A stretch of 37,306 nt of DNA from contig CAIRCM010000124.1 in the NCBI GenBank assembly GCA_903877125.1, positions 1 through 37,306 on the forward strand, in the 5' to 3' direction. The notes beneath the pieces are model-generated. The model had not been told where the DNA came from, searched no databases, and saw only the letters and a list, made by a program, of their open reading frames with translations. The stretch is from an uncultured Acetobacteraceae bacterium (GTDB taxonomy: Bacteria; Pseudomonadota; Alphaproteobacteria; Acetobacterales; Acetobacteraceae). This document shows positions 1 to 7,963 of the stretch, piece after piece (positions within the stretch are counted from its first letter, which is position 1; each line of letters opens with the position of its first letter). Made by a program: the position numbers and the translations under genes.

Positions 1-280
1 GTTTTTGCGTCGTTTCGTCGGTGACGGCGTTGGCGAACATTGCGGGTGTGACGCCGAGCGTGTGGGACAGGTCGGCGCCGCGCAGGTCGCAGCCGCGGAA
101 CTCGGTTTTGGTAAAATCGAACCCGGCGAGGTCCTGGCCGCGTAAGTCGCCGGTCAGCACCATGTTCTGGAACGCGGTCGCCGGATCGAGTTCCGCGAGG
201 CCGGCGAGTTCCACGAAGCCGAGATGCTGGGAATGCGCTACGCGGACGATACGGCGCAGAATGTCGGCGCGCGTGTTCAT
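1..280 (-). CDS. Pentapeptide-repeat protein, C-terminus beyond the window
   Basis: The frame opens at an ATG (278-280) and stays open to the left edge, giving 93 visible codons. After an alpha-helical start (residues 1-45, containing VELAGLAELDPATAF) comes a run of A(D/N)LXX-like pentapeptides: LRGQDLAGFDFTKTEF, then RGCDLRGADLSH. Pentapeptide repeats fold as a right-handed square beta-helix. Some family members mimic DNA (MfpA/Qnr type), and many serve as scaffolds or targeting modules beside conflict-system genes; no specific function can be read here. The start codon overlaps the stop of the upstream 312-aa gene as ATGA (277-280), so the two are almost certainly translationally coupled and act together. 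The remaining repeats and any C-terminal domain lie outside the window. Confidence 0.75.
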   Translation of the reverse strand, partial: MNTRADILRRIVRVAHSQHLGFVELAGLAELDPATAFQNMVLTGDLRGQDLAGFDFTKTEFRGCDLRGADLSHTLGVTPAMFANAVTDETTQK

Positions 281-1215
281 TGTGACACCTTCGATGGGTT
301 CGGGGTGATGATTTCCCGGGCCACTTCGATGCGGCCATGATCGTCCGGCGGGGTTAACTGCGCGATCAGGGCAGCAACAATATCCTGCGTGCCCGGTTGC
401 AGCGGCGTTGCGCCTCGTATTGCGACATCGAAGGCATCCACTGGTACCTTAACTGAAAGCGTCAGTGGGCCTTCTCCGCGCTTGCGGGATTCGACGACCA
501 ACATGGTTTCGTCCCCCAGGGGGTAATCGATCAGGCGCTGCCGGTGATCGATGGGACCGAGAATTTCGACGGAATCCGCGACCGGCCCACGAACAAATGT
601 CGGTCTGTCCTGCCGGTCGCGCAGGAACGAGTTATGGACCGGCAGCCAATGGGCGGATTCCATGCTGAAAATTGCCTTCGTCACACCGATATCGACAACC
701 GTGGAGACCGCCTCGCCATCCACGACGGCTCGGGTTGTCAGGCCCTCATCGACTCGCATGCGCAGGTCGAACGGAATACGCTGGGTATCGGCGTTCTGGT
801 TGTCGGGCACTGGACGGTTGACGGTAAACACCACGAATTCCGCGAATCTGTCGAGCAGTTTCGTTTCCATCAGCGCTGGTTCTGGCGGGTCTTCATCATG
901 GATTCCGCCAGCACGCTTCCAGGCGACATGCATGGCATGACACTCCCGGCGGTACTCGGGCCAAGTGCCGTAGAATACCCGCAACAGCGATTTGATATCG
1001 AGCGGGCGGGCGGCGACCTCCGGTTTACGCCAGTCGCCGACGTCGGTATTGTGGCCGATGCAGAGGGCACGCCGTAATTCGCTGTCGGTCCAAGGCAACG
1101 GTGTATCGGCGGGGGATCTGTCCGCACGCCGCCCAGACTTCATCGCCGCGTCGATCAATTCGGCGAGGTGCCGGCGTTCGGCTTTGTATTTGTCCCTGGT
1201 CGGCGGTCGTCCCAT
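277..1215 (-). CDS. Unrecognised 312-aa protein with HTH-like N-terminal region
   Basis: I do not recognise a named family. The start ATG is preceded by AAGGAG at good spacing. The first 30 residues are basic. Residues about 42-83 (WTDSELRRALCIGHNTDVGDW, then LDIKSLLRVFYG) resemble the small XRE-like domain often found at the N-terminus of multidomain signalling or conflict proteins, where a W-R-x pair precedes a 'DI..LLR..FG' helix. Residues about 84-101 continue as a helix (YRRECHAMHVAWKRA). From about 115 to the end the protein looks beta-rich and soluble, with no membrane segment and no catalytic motif that I can name. It is coupled by ATGA to the pentapeptide gene downstream, which suggests a two-component unit (DNA- or partner-binding protein plus repeat scaffold). 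The function is unknown and the HTH assignment is tentative. Confidence 0.7.
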   Translation of the reverse strand: MGRPPTRDKYKAERRHLAELIDAAMKSGRRADRSPADTPLPWTDSELRRALCIGHNTDVGDWRKPEVAARPLDIKSLLRVFYGTWPEYRRECHAMHVAWKRAGGIHDEDPPEPALMETKLLDRFAEFVVFTVNRPVPDNQNADTQRIPFDLRMRVDEGLTTRAVVDGEAVSTVVDIGVTKAIFSMESAHWLPVHNSFLRDRQDRPTFVRGPVADSVEILGPIDHRQRLIDYPLGDETMLVVESRKRGEGPLTLSVKVPVDAFDVAIRGATPLQPGTQDIVAALIAQLTPPDDHGRIEVAREIITPNPSKVSQ

Positions 1216-1318
1216 GGTCCGGGCTCCTTGAGTTCGAAACTCATATTATGCGCTGTATGGTGTTGATCTTGTTGATACTATTTGGGTGCTCCCGCAACGC
1301 AATGCAAGGAGCATCGCC

Positions 1319-1504
1319 GTGGACATCCCCCTTTCCAGCCTGGACGCCGTCCTGGCCCTGCCGCTCACTCTTTCCATGCTGCCCCACGTTTCGCCGTTCG
1401 TGTTGCCCTACGCGATGCTTCTGATCGGTCACCGTTACGGGGTGAAGTGGTCGATCCAGACGGGGTACCTGACCGCGATTGTTTGCGCGGCGGCTTTCCA
1501 TTGA
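1319..1504 (+). CDS. Possible 61-aa membrane peptide or transporter C-terminal relic
   Basis: A GTG start sits seven bases after AAGGAG, and the frame runs 61 codons to TGA. The peptide is hydrophobic with two likely membrane helices (about residues 8-35 and 46-60) joined by a loop containing HRYGVKW. The run PFVLPYAMLLIGHRYG resembles the last helices of large anion or SLC13-like permeases, so it may be the tail of a lost transporter gene rather than an independent small protein. No matching upstream portion is visible in any frame. The good Shine-Dalgarno favours translation; short length and lack of context argue for caution. Confidence 0.35.
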   Translation: MDIPLSSLDAVLALPLTLSMLPHVSPFVLPYAMLLIGHRYGVKWSIQTGYLTAIVCAAAFH

Positions 1505-1541
1505 CGGGCCCGTGCGGGTGGCGCGACCGCGTTGGTTTTTC

Positions 1542-1618
1542 CGCGGATGGGCGCAGATAGGCGCAGATTGGAAACCGGATCGCTCCGCAACGATCTGCGC
1601 CATCAGCGCCCATCCGCG
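1542..1618. repeat. Long REP-like hairpin (26/27-base arms)
   Basis: The left arm (1542-1568) begins CGCGGATGGGCGC and the right arm (1593-1618) is its near-exact reverse complement, ending GCGCCCATCCGCG. The arms differ only by an indel and a mismatch in the middle, and the loop is 24 bases. Each arm itself contains a direct repeat of GGCGCAGAT-type units. This looks like a REP/BIME-type element or a very stable transcript end between the small membrane ORF and the FAH gene. There is no T-run after the right arm (GTAAAAAACACC follows), so a simple intrinsic terminator on the + strand is unlikely. Confidence 0.7.
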
Positions 1619-1719
1619 TAAAAAACACCCCTTCGCGGTGCCACCCCAAGTCACCGGCGTCCCGTTGCTGGTCACCCCTCCGGCAGGCTAAGGTGTCGCA
1701 ATCTACAGGAGGAACCCCA

Positions 1720-2640
1720 ATGAAACTCGCGTTTTTCAATGACTTCCGGTTCGGCGTCGTCAAGGGCGACAACATCGTCGACGTCACCGCCGCCGTCGCG
1801 GATGTGCCGCATACCGGCCCCGGCGACCTGCTCAGCGGCATTATCGCCCGCTGGGACAGCCTGAAAGGCAAGATCGAGGCTGCTTCCGCCGGCGCCGGCG
1901 TCCCCGTGTCCAGCGTGCGCATCCGCCCGCCGGTGCCGAAGCCCGGCAACATCGTGTGCATGGCGGTGAACTACATGGAAAACGGCACTCTGCCGAAGAA
2001 GCCGCAGATCAACGCTTTCCACAAGGCCGCGACCGCCGTCATCGGTAACGGCGACACCATGGTTCTGCCGGACGAACCCGCGACGATCTTCGAGGGCGAG
2101 GCCGAAATGGCGCTCGTGATCTCCAAGCGCGCCGACAACGTCAAGGCCGCCGACGCGTTCGACCATATTTTCGGCTACATGAACTTCATCGACGGTTCGG
2201 CGCGTGGCCTCGCCTCGGCCGGGTTCTTCGCGATGAAGTCGCGGGCGACGTTCGCGCCGATCGGACCGTATCTGGTGACCGCCGATGAGGTGACGGACCC
2301 GCAGAACCTGCCGATCAAGCTGACCGTCAACGGCGAAACGAAGCAGGATTTCAACACCAACGACATGGCGCACGACATCGCTCGGTGCATCGAATGGGTG
2401 TCCTCGGTGCATGTCCTCGAACCCGGCGACATCCTGGCCACCGGCACCAACCACCGCGGCCTGTCGTCCTTCATGGACGGCGACGTGATCACGCTGGAAA
2501 CCCAGGGCCTCGGCAAGCTGACCTTCAACATCAAGGACGATCTGAAGCGCACCTGGTCGCGGGAAACCCGGCAGGACCGCAAGGAAAAGGGCCTGGAGGG
2601 GCCAACGAACCAGCTCACCGGCAAATACGCGAAGGCGTAA
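1720..2640 (+). CDS. Fumarylacetoacetate hydrolase (FAH) family protein
   Basis: The product is 306 aa. The ATG at 1720 is chosen over an in-frame one at 1693 because AGGAGG lies seven bases before it. The FAH fold is indicated by the acidic metal-binding pair in IFEGEAEMALVI (E125, E127), the following NFIDGSARG segment with D158, and the late EPGDILATGTN motif. Family members hydrolyse C-C bonds of acylpyruvates or decarboxylate/isomerise 2-oxo acids at the end of aromatic degradation, using Mg2+ or Ca2+. It starts a four-gene + strand set (EthD-like protein, esterase, SDR) that looks like a catabolic operon; the next gene begins one base after its stop. The substrate cannot be assigned. 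The final 40 residues (KRTWSRETRQDRKEKG) form a charged tail often seen in the gentisate/ureidoglycolate-like branch. Confidence 0.9.
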   Translation: MKLAFFNDFRFGVVKGDNIVDVTAAVADVPHTGPGDLLSGIIARWDSLKGKIEAASAGAGVPVSSVRIRPPVPKPGNIVCMAVNYMENGTLPKKPQINAFHKAATAVIGNGDTMVLPDEPATIFEGEAEMALVISKRADNVKAADAFDHIFGYMNFIDGSARGLASAGFFAMKSRATFAPIGPYLVTADEVTDPQNLPIKLTVNGETKQDFNTNDMAHDIARCIEWVSSVHVLEPGDILATGTNHRGLSSFMDGDVITLETQGLGKLTFNIKDDLKRTWSRETRQDRKEKGLEGPTNQLTGKYAKA

Positions 2641-2641
2641 C

Positions 2642-2950
2642 GTGCCAGCCGCCTGGTTGGTTGTCCGCGCGACGGTGGCCAACGCCGCCGACCGCGCGGG
2701 CTTCGACGCCTGGTACCGTGCGGAGCATCTGCCGGACGCGACGAAAGCGTTCGGCGTTGCCACCGCCTGGCGCGGGTGGAGCGAGCAGGACCCGGCCGTT
2801 CATTGCGCGCATTACTGGTTCGAAAGCGCGGAACGGTTGGATGCCATGACGAAAGGACCGGAGATCGCAGCGCTGATCGCCGAATTCGACCGGTGCTGGC
2901 CCAATGTCACCCGAACGCGGGAGGTGTTCGTGGTCGCGGATAGGGTCTGA
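2642..2950 (+). CDS. Small dimeric alpha/beta-barrel (EthD-like) protein
   Basis: A 102-aa product starts at GTG one base after the FAH stop codon, implying translational coupling. The pattern WLVVRATVANAADRAGFDAWY, then RAEHLPDATKAFG, is typical of ferredoxin-like dimeric barrel proteins (EthD/DUF4286-like), where an early His in 'EHLP' and a final beta strand (VFVVADRV) complete the sheet. Such small proteins accompany ring-cleavage or ester-degrading enzymes as accessory subunits or isomerases. No catalytic assignment is possible. Its position between a FAH hydrolase and an esterase supports a role in the same pathway. Confidence 0.75.
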   Translation: MPAAWLVVRATVANAADRAGFDAWYRAEHLPDATKAFGVATAWRGWSEQDPAVHCAHYWFESAERLDAMTKGPEIAALIAEFDRCWPNVTRTREVFVVADRV

Positions 2951-3155
2951 CGACGCTGGACAGGGCGACGCTCGATATCGCGCCATTCCGCGCCCGGCAC
3001 GATTGTGCAACCACCCGGGGCCCGCCCATGGACACGCCGCCGCATACGCGCGACGTGTGGACCCCCGCCCCGGTGCCACCGCGTTTCCGGGCCAATTCCA
3101 ACCTCTTGACCTTCCGCACCAGTAAGGCACGCTACCGGGCAGGAGGACCGCCCAA

Positions 3156-4043
3156 ATGCCCGACCCGGAAATGATCGCCCTGCGCGCGCAAATCGCCGCC
3201 CGCACCCGTGCCACCGAACTCCCCCAGATGCGCAAGGACTATGGCGCCCGTGGCTTGGCCTTCGGTCTGCCGTCCGATGTCACCGTAACGCCGGTCTCGG
3301 CCAACGGGGTGAAAGCCGAATGGACTTCCACACCCGGCGCCGACGCGGCCAAAGCCATCCTGTTCCTGCATGGCGGCGGCTACGTGATCGGCTCGCTCGA
3401 CAGCCATCGCCACTTCGTCGCCGAATGCGGTCGCGCCGCCGGCTGCCGCACGCTGGCGATCGATTACCGCATGGCCCCCGAACACCCGTTCCCCGCGGCG
3501 GTGGAGGACACTGTTGCCGCCTACCGGTTCTTGCTCGGGACCGGCATCGCGGCGGGGAACATCGCCATCGCCGGCGACAGTGCCGGGGGCGGCCTGGTGG
3601 TCGGCGGCATGTTGGCCATTCGCGCGGCCGGACTGCCGTTACCCGCCTGCGCATGGTGCATCTCCCCATGGGTGGATATGCAGGCGCTCGGCCGTTCGTT
3701 TACAGACCGAGCGGAAACCGACCCGACGGTGCAGGCGGCGACGATCAAATTCATGGCGGAAACCTATCTGGCCGGCGCGGATCCGAAATCGCCCACCGCC
3801 GCACCGATCTACGGCGATCTGCGTGGCATGCCGCCGATGATGATCCAGGTCGGCGCCTGTGAGACGCTGCTCGACGATTCGATCGCCCTCGCGCGCGTCG
3901 CGGGGATCGCCGACGTGCCGGTCGACCTTCAGATATGGCCCGAAATGATCCATGTCTGGCACACTTACCATCCCGTTCTGTCCGCCGGAAAACGCGCCAT
4001 CGCGGCCGGCGCCGCCTTCGTGAAATCCAAACTGGGAGCTTGA
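3156..4043 (+). CDS. Alpha/beta hydrolase, hormone-sensitive-lipase (HSL/GDSAG) type esterase
   Basis: The product is 295 aa and follows AGGAGG. The oxyanion-hole motif is HGGGY (residues 72-76) and the nucleophile elbow is GDSAGGG with S142. The late LDDSIALA and MIHVWH segments supply the expected catalytic Asp and His. This combination defines the HSL (family IV) carboxylesterases, which hydrolyse short-chain esters or lactones in the cytoplasm; no signal peptide is visible. It lies 205 bases after the EthD-like gene and only three bases before the SDR gene, with which it is clearly co-transcribed. The gap before it holds no gene; a TTGACC at 3106-3111 could be a -35 element but lacks a convincing -10. 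Confidence 0.92.
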   Translation: MPDPEMIALRAQIAARTRATELPQMRKDYGARGLAFGLPSDVTVTPVSANGVKAEWTSTPGADAAKAILFLHGGGYVIGSLDSHRHFVAECGRAAGCRTLAIDYRMAPEHPFPAAVEDTVAAYRFLLGTGIAAGNIAIAGDSAGGGLVVGGMLAIRAAGLPLPACAWCISPWVDMQALGRSFTDRAETDPTVQAATIKFMAETYLAGADPKSPTAAPIYGDLRGMPPMMIQVGACETLLDDSIALARVAGIADVPVDLQIWPEMIHVWHTYHPVLSAGKRAIAAGAAFVKSKLGA

Positions 4044-4046
4044 ACC

Positions 4047-4958
4047 ATGGACGTACGTTTCGATGACCGGGTGGCGATCGTCACCGGGGCCGGCGCCGGC
4101 CTCGGCCGCTGCCATGCGCTGTTGCTGGCATCGCGCGGGGCCAAGGTCGTGGTGAACGATCCCGGCGGATCGGTGGATGGCACCGGTGGCGCGAACCGCG
4201 TGGCCGATGCGGTCGTCGCGGAAATCAGGGCGGCCGGCGGACAAGCCGTCGCCAACTACAACTCGGTCGCCGAGGAAGAAGCGGCGCAGGGCATTATCGC
4301 CACCGCGATGGATACCTGGGGGCGGCTGGACATCCTGGTCAACAACGCCGGCATCCTGCGCGATAAGGCGTTCAACAACATGTCCATGGCGGATTACGAA
4401 TTCGTCAATCAAGTGCATCATTTCGGCACCGCCTACTGCATCAAGGCCGCGTGGCCGATCATGCGCAAGCAGCAGTACGGCCGCATCGTGGTCACCACGT
4501 CGGGTTCCGGCACCGTCGGCAATTTCGGACAGGCGAATTATGGCGCGGCGAAAATGGCGGTGAACGGTCTGATCAACGTGCTGCGGCATGAGGGCGCGAA
4601 ATACAATATCCGCCTCAACGCGATTTCGCCCTCGGCCTATACCCGCATGACCGAATCTCTGCTGCCGCCGGACATGGCACCGTGGATGAAACCCGAACTG
4701 GTTTCGCCGATGGTGGCGTGGCTGTGCAGCGAGGAATGCGACCAGAACGGCGAAATCATGGCCGCCACCGCTGGCGGCTATGCTCGGGTGCAGTATTTCG
4801 TGACCGAAGGCGCGCAATTCGATCCCGCCGAACCCGTGACGATCGAAATGGTGCGGGACAAGATCGATCAGATCCGCGACCTCACCCAGATCAAGCCGTA
4901 TTTCGGCATGATGGGCAACGTGGTGGAGAAATTGCGGGAGATGGGACGGGTCAAATAA
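4047..4958 (+). CDS. Short-chain dehydrogenase/reductase, peroxisomal MFE-2-like (3R)-hydroxyacyl-CoA dehydrogenase type
   Basis: The product is 303 aa. The cofactor loop is TGAGAGLG (13-20), followed by NNAG (99-102), the catalytic Ser in TTSGSG, and YGAAK with Y165 and K169. The insert after beta-2 (NDPGGSVDGTGG) and the long C-terminal extension (EMVRDKIDQIRDL) are characteristic of the HSD17B4/FOX2-like SDR branch, which oxidises 3-hydroxyacyl-CoA thioesters with NAD+. A role in side-chain or fatty-acyl beta-oxidation alongside the upstream esterase and FAH hydrolase is therefore likely, though the real substrate is unknown. The start lies three bases after the esterase stop with GGGAG in front. 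The gene converges on hpf with only 21 bases between stops. Confidence 0.92.
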   Translation: MDVRFDDRVAIVTGAGAGLGRCHALLLASRGAKVVVNDPGGSVDGTGGANRVADAVVAEIRAAGGQAVANYNSVAEEEAAQGIIATAMDTWGRLDILVNNAGILRDKAFNNMSMADYEFVNQVHHFGTAYCIKAAWPIMRKQQYGRIVVTTSGSGTVGNFGQANYGAAKMAVNGLINVLRHEGAKYNIRLNAISPSAYTRMTESLLPPDMAPWMKPELVSPMVAWLCSEECDQNGEIMAATAGGYARVQYFVTEGAQFDPAEPVTIEMVRDKIDQIRDLTQIKPYFGMMGNVVEKLREMGRVK

Positions 4959-4979
4959 CGACCCGCCCCTTTCACCATC

Positions 4980-5543
4980 CTACTTGCCCGGATCGATCCA
5001 ACCGAGGTTGCCGTCCGGGCGCCGGAAGATGACGTTGAACTGGCCCGAGGCGCTGTTGCGGAACATCAACACCGGCTGCGCCGCGAGGTCCATGCGCATC
5101 GCCGCTTCGGCGACCGTCAGAACGTTGATTTCCGTAATCGTTTCCGCGATCACCGCCGGATGGGTCTGGACTTCCTCGGCATGTTCCTCCTCCGATTGGA
5201 GGATGAATTGCCGAGCGGCCGCGGGCCGTTCGCGATTGGCCAGATCGCGGTGGTGCTCGTTGACCCGGCGGCGGTAACGGCGGAGACGTTTGGCAACATG
5301 TTCCGCCGCGAGATCGAAGGCGTTATTGGCTTCGGATGCCTCGCCTTCGCCGCGCAGTTGGATGCCGCGCCCGGCGTGCAGATTGATATCGCAGGTGAAG
5401 TTGCTTCGCAAACGGCTGAAGGTGACCTTCGCCTCTATCGCGTGCTCGAAATATTTACTGGCCATGAGGTCCAGGCTGGTGCCGACCCGCGTACGCAGGG
5501 CATCGGACAGTTCGACTTGTTTTCCGGATACCGTAATTTGCAT
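4980..5543 (-). CDS. hpf: Long-form ribosome hibernation promoting factor
   Basis: The product is 187 aa; the start is placed at MQITVSGKQVELSDAL with GGAGAGG upstream, not at the longer in-frame opening. Residues 1-100 form the S30AE/YfiA domain that binds the 30S decoding region. After an acidic/basic linker, residues about 130-187 (INVLTVAEAAMRMDL, then FRRPDGNLGWIDPG) are the dimerisation domain that joins two ribosomes into inactive 100S particles. Long HPF is the usual form in alphaproteobacteria. The location 46 bases downstream of rpoN is the conserved order, so it is probably read from the rpoN transcript as well as a possible own promoter. Confidence 0.95.
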   Translation of the reverse strand: MQITVSGKQVELSDALRTRVGTSLDLMASKYFEHAIEAKVTFSRLRSNFTCDINLHAGRGIQLRGEGEASEANNAFDLAAEHVAKRLRRYRRRVNEHHRDLANRERPAAARQFILQSEEEHAEEVQTHPAVIAETITEINVLTVAEAAMRMDLAAQPVLMFRNSASGQFNVIFRRPDGNLGWIDPGK

Positions 5544-5589
5544 AGCAACCTCTCCCCCGGTGAAAGGAGCGGTAACGGCGATACATGCG

Positions 5590-7092
5590 TCAGGCGTGCA
5601 GCGCCTTTTCCCGCCGGCGCTGCACCGAACTGGGGATGCGCAGCGCTTCCCGGTATTTGGCCACTGTTCGCCGGGCGATGTCCACCCCTTCTTTGCGCAG
5701 CAGGGTGACCAAAGTATCGTCCGACACAATGTCGTTCGGCAGCTCCGCATCGATCAGCGCGCGAATGCGGTGGCGCACCGCTTCGGCGCTGTGGCTCTCC
5801 CCCCCGGTGGACGAGTGAATCGCGGCGGTAAAGAAATATTTCAACTCGTACAGCCCGCGCGGCGTCGCAATATATTTATTCGCGGTAACCCGGCTGACGG
5901 TGCTTTCATGCAGCTCGACCGCCGCGGCGATATCGCGCAGGATCAGCGGCCGCAGATGCGCCACACCGTAGCGCAGGAACCCGTCCTGCTGGCGCACGAT
6001 CTCCGCCGCGACCTTGATGATCGTCTGCGCCCGCTGCTGCAGCGACCGCACCAACCAGTTGGCACTCGCCAACCGCTCGGACAAGAACACCCGCTCGTCC
6101 TTTTTCGCATGCGGCGCGATGCGGGCATAAAAGCGCTCGTTGACCAGAACCCGCGGCATGGTGTCGGGATTGAGCTCGATGGTCCAGGAATCGTCCGGAT
6201 TGTGCCGCATCAGCAGATCGGGCACGACCGGCGGCGCCGGGACGCTGTCGTAGGTCGCGCCAGGTTTCGGGTCGAGGGCGCGGATTTCCCCGATCATCTC
6301 GGTCAGATCTTCGGCATCGACGCCGCAGATCGCCATCAGCTTGCGGTTTTCGCGCTGCGCCAGCAACGGCAGATTGGCCAGCAGCGCCTGCATCGCCGGA
6401 TCCAGCCGGTTTTTCTCCCGCAACTGGGCCGCCAGACATTCGGCCAGATCGCGCGCGAACAGACCGACCGGGTCGAAGGTCATCATGCGGTGGCGAACAT
6501 CCTCCACCCGATCCAGCGGCAGGTTCATCGCCGCGGCGATATCGGCCGGTGTGGCCGTGAGGCGGCCAGCGGGGCAGAGCAGGGCGATCAGATGCGCCCC
6601 CACCATCCGATCGACCGGGTCGTTGAAGCTCAGCCGCAACTGCTCACCCAGATACTCCCGCAGCGGCATCCGCGCATCCGCGAGGTCGTCGATCCCGCGA
6701 TCGTCGCTGTCGAAATTGTGGCTGCCACCGCTGCCGCTCATGCTGCCCATGGTCGGCCCGCCGTCGCTCACGCCGCCGGCGTCGTAATTTTCACTGTAAT
6801 CGGTATCCAGCGGCGCCGCCCCGTCCGCCGGCAGGGTGTCAGCACTGACCGAGGTCGCGGTATCGGTGGTGGCTTCGTTCCGCGGCACCGTTTGATCGAG
6901 CGCGGCGCGTTCCAGGGCCGGATTGTCGGTGGATTCGTCGCGCTCCAGCAGCGGGTTCCGCTCCAGCTCCGCCTCCACGAAGGTGGCGGCTTCCAGATTG
7001 TTGAATTGCAGGAGTTGGATGGCCTGACGCAGCTGGGGCGTCATAACCAGCGTTTGGCTTTGCCGAAGATCGAGACGAGGAATAAGCGCCAT
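5590..7092 (-). CDS. rpoN: RNA polymerase sigma-54 factor
   Basis: The product is 500 aa, the normal length. Region I is the Gln/Leu-rich start LDLRQSQTLVMTPQLRQAIQ, which receives the AAA+ activator. Residues about 50-130 are the acidic, variable region II. The core-binding and HTH regions follow, and the diagnostic RpoN box (RRTVAKYREALRIPSS) is at about 474-489. The protein directs polymerase to -24/-12 promoters that need an enhancer-binding ATPase; target genes are not evident in this window. Upstream, 94 bases separate it from lptB, with a good sigma-70-like promoter (see separate entry). hpf follows. Confidence 0.97.
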   Translation of the reverse strand: MALIPRLDLRQSQTLVMTPQLRQAIQLLQFNNLEAATFVEAELERNPLLERDESTDNPALERAALDQTVPRNEATTDTATSVSADTLPADGAAPLDTDYSENYDAGGVSDGGPTMGSMSGSGGSHNFDSDDRGIDDLADARMPLREYLGEQLRLSFNDPVDRMVGAHLIALLCPAGRLTATPADIAAAMNLPLDRVEDVRHRMMTFDPVGLFARDLAECLAAQLREKNRLDPAMQALLANLPLLAQRENRKLMAICGVDAEDLTEMIGEIRALDPKPGATYDSVPAPPVVPDLLMRHNPDDSWTIELNPDTMPRVLVNERFYARIAPHAKKDERVFLSERLASANWLVRSLQQRAQTIIKVAAEIVRQQDGFLRYGVAHLRPLILRDIAAAVELHESTVSRVTANKYIATPRGLYELKYFFTAAIHSSTGGESHSAEAVRHRIRALIDAELPNDIVSDDTLVTLLRKEGVDIARRTVAKYREALRIPSSVQRRREKALHA

Positions 7093-7101
7093 GTGGCGGC
7101 G

Positions 7102-7129
7102 ATTATGGGTCGCGTGTCGCCGAGGTCAA
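7102..7129 (-). promoter_or_regulatory. Candidate rpoN promoter
   Basis: On the minus strand TTGACC (7124-7129) is followed after 16 bases by CATAAT (7102-7107), a close match to the housekeeping consensus. The predicted start of transcription falls only about three to five bases before the rpoN ATG, and no Shine-Dalgarno precedes that ATG, so the message would be nearly leaderless. A second, longer transcript from lptB would also cover rpoN. Confidence 0.45.
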
Positions 7130-7186
7130 CGGCAAACGTGCGATGTCATGCAAATTCCGTGCTAAGCAGCGTCAACGGCGGCAAAT

Positions 7187-7963
7187 TTACAGGGAAAACC
7201 GTTCCCCCAGGTAGACCCGCCGTACGTCCTCGTTCGCCACGACCTCATCGGGTGTGCCTTCCATCAAAACCTGCCCATCGTGCATGATGTAGGCACGGTC
7301 GATGATTTCCAGCGTTTCCCGCACATTGTGGTCGGTGATCAACACGCCGATACCGCGATTCTTCAAGTGCCCGACGAGGTCGCGGATTTCGCCGACCGCG
7401 ATCGGGTCGATGCCGGCCAACGGCTCGTCCAGCAGGATATAGGACGGCTGGCTGGCCAGGGCCCGAGCGATTTCGACACGCCGGCGCTCCCCGCCCGACA
7501 GCGCCAGCGAGGGGGTACGGCGTAGATGGCCGACGCCGAATTCCGCCAGCAGTTCGTCCAGCATCGACGCCCGGGTCGCCGCGTCGGGTTCCACCACTTG
7601 CAGCACAGCCATGATGTTCTGCTCGACCGTCAGGCCGCGGAACACGCTGGCTTCCTGCGGGAGGTAACCGATGCCCAGACGGGCGCGACGATACATCGGC
7701 AGGGTGGTGATGTCCGCGCCATCCAGGGTGATGCCGCCCGTATCGGGGCGCACCAAGCCGACGATCATGTAGAATGTGGTGGTCGTTCCCGCGCCATTCG
7801 GCCCCAGCAGACCCACCGCCTCCCCCCGGCGCAGGCCGACCGAGACATTCTTGACGACGGCCCGCTTCTTATACGTCTTCCCAACCCCCGTGGCGATCAG
7901 CCCGCCAGTGCTCAGCGGTACGCGTGTCGGCGGCGGGAAGGGAATGTCCAGGGTATCGCTCAT
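7187..7963 (-). CDS. lptB: LPS export ABC transporter ATPase LptB, with Thr in place of the Walker A Lys
   Basis: The product is 258 aa and clearly LptB: GYLPQEASVFRGLTVEQN (Q-loop Q103), LSGGERRRVEIARAL signature (155-169), Walker B YILLDEPLAGIDP (175-187) and switch H212. LptB2 powers LptFG to extract lipopolysaccharide from the inner membrane. The striking feature is the P-loop: residues 54-61 read GPNGAGTT, whereas the family has GPNGAGKT. The codon at 7784-7786 is ACG where AAG is expected, a single transversion. Loss of this Lys normally abolishes ATP hydrolysis, so this is either a sequence error, a defective allele, or a variant compensated by another lptB copy. The gene starts inside the lptA stop (ATGA, 7960-7963). 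Everything else in the protein looks intact. Confidence 0.95.
   Translation of the reverse strand: MSDTLDIPFPPPTRVPLSTGGLIATGVGKTYKKRAVVKNVSVGLRRGEAVGLLGPNGAGTTTTFYMIVGLVRPDTGGITLDGADITTLPMYRRARLGIGYLPQEASVFRGLTVEQNIMAVLQVVEPDAATRASMLDELLAEFGVGHLRRTPSLALSGGERRRVEIARALASQPSYILLDEPLAGIDPIAVGEIRDLVGHLKNRGIGVLITDHNVRETLEIIDRAYIMHDGQVLMEGTPDEVVANEDVRRVYLGERFSL

Noticed and set aside
5290-7287. 665-codon open frame on the + strand across hpf, rpoN and lptB
   Set aside because: It is antisense to three clearly identified genes, is extremely rich in Arg, His and Gln, and has no recognisable domain; it results from high GC codon use.
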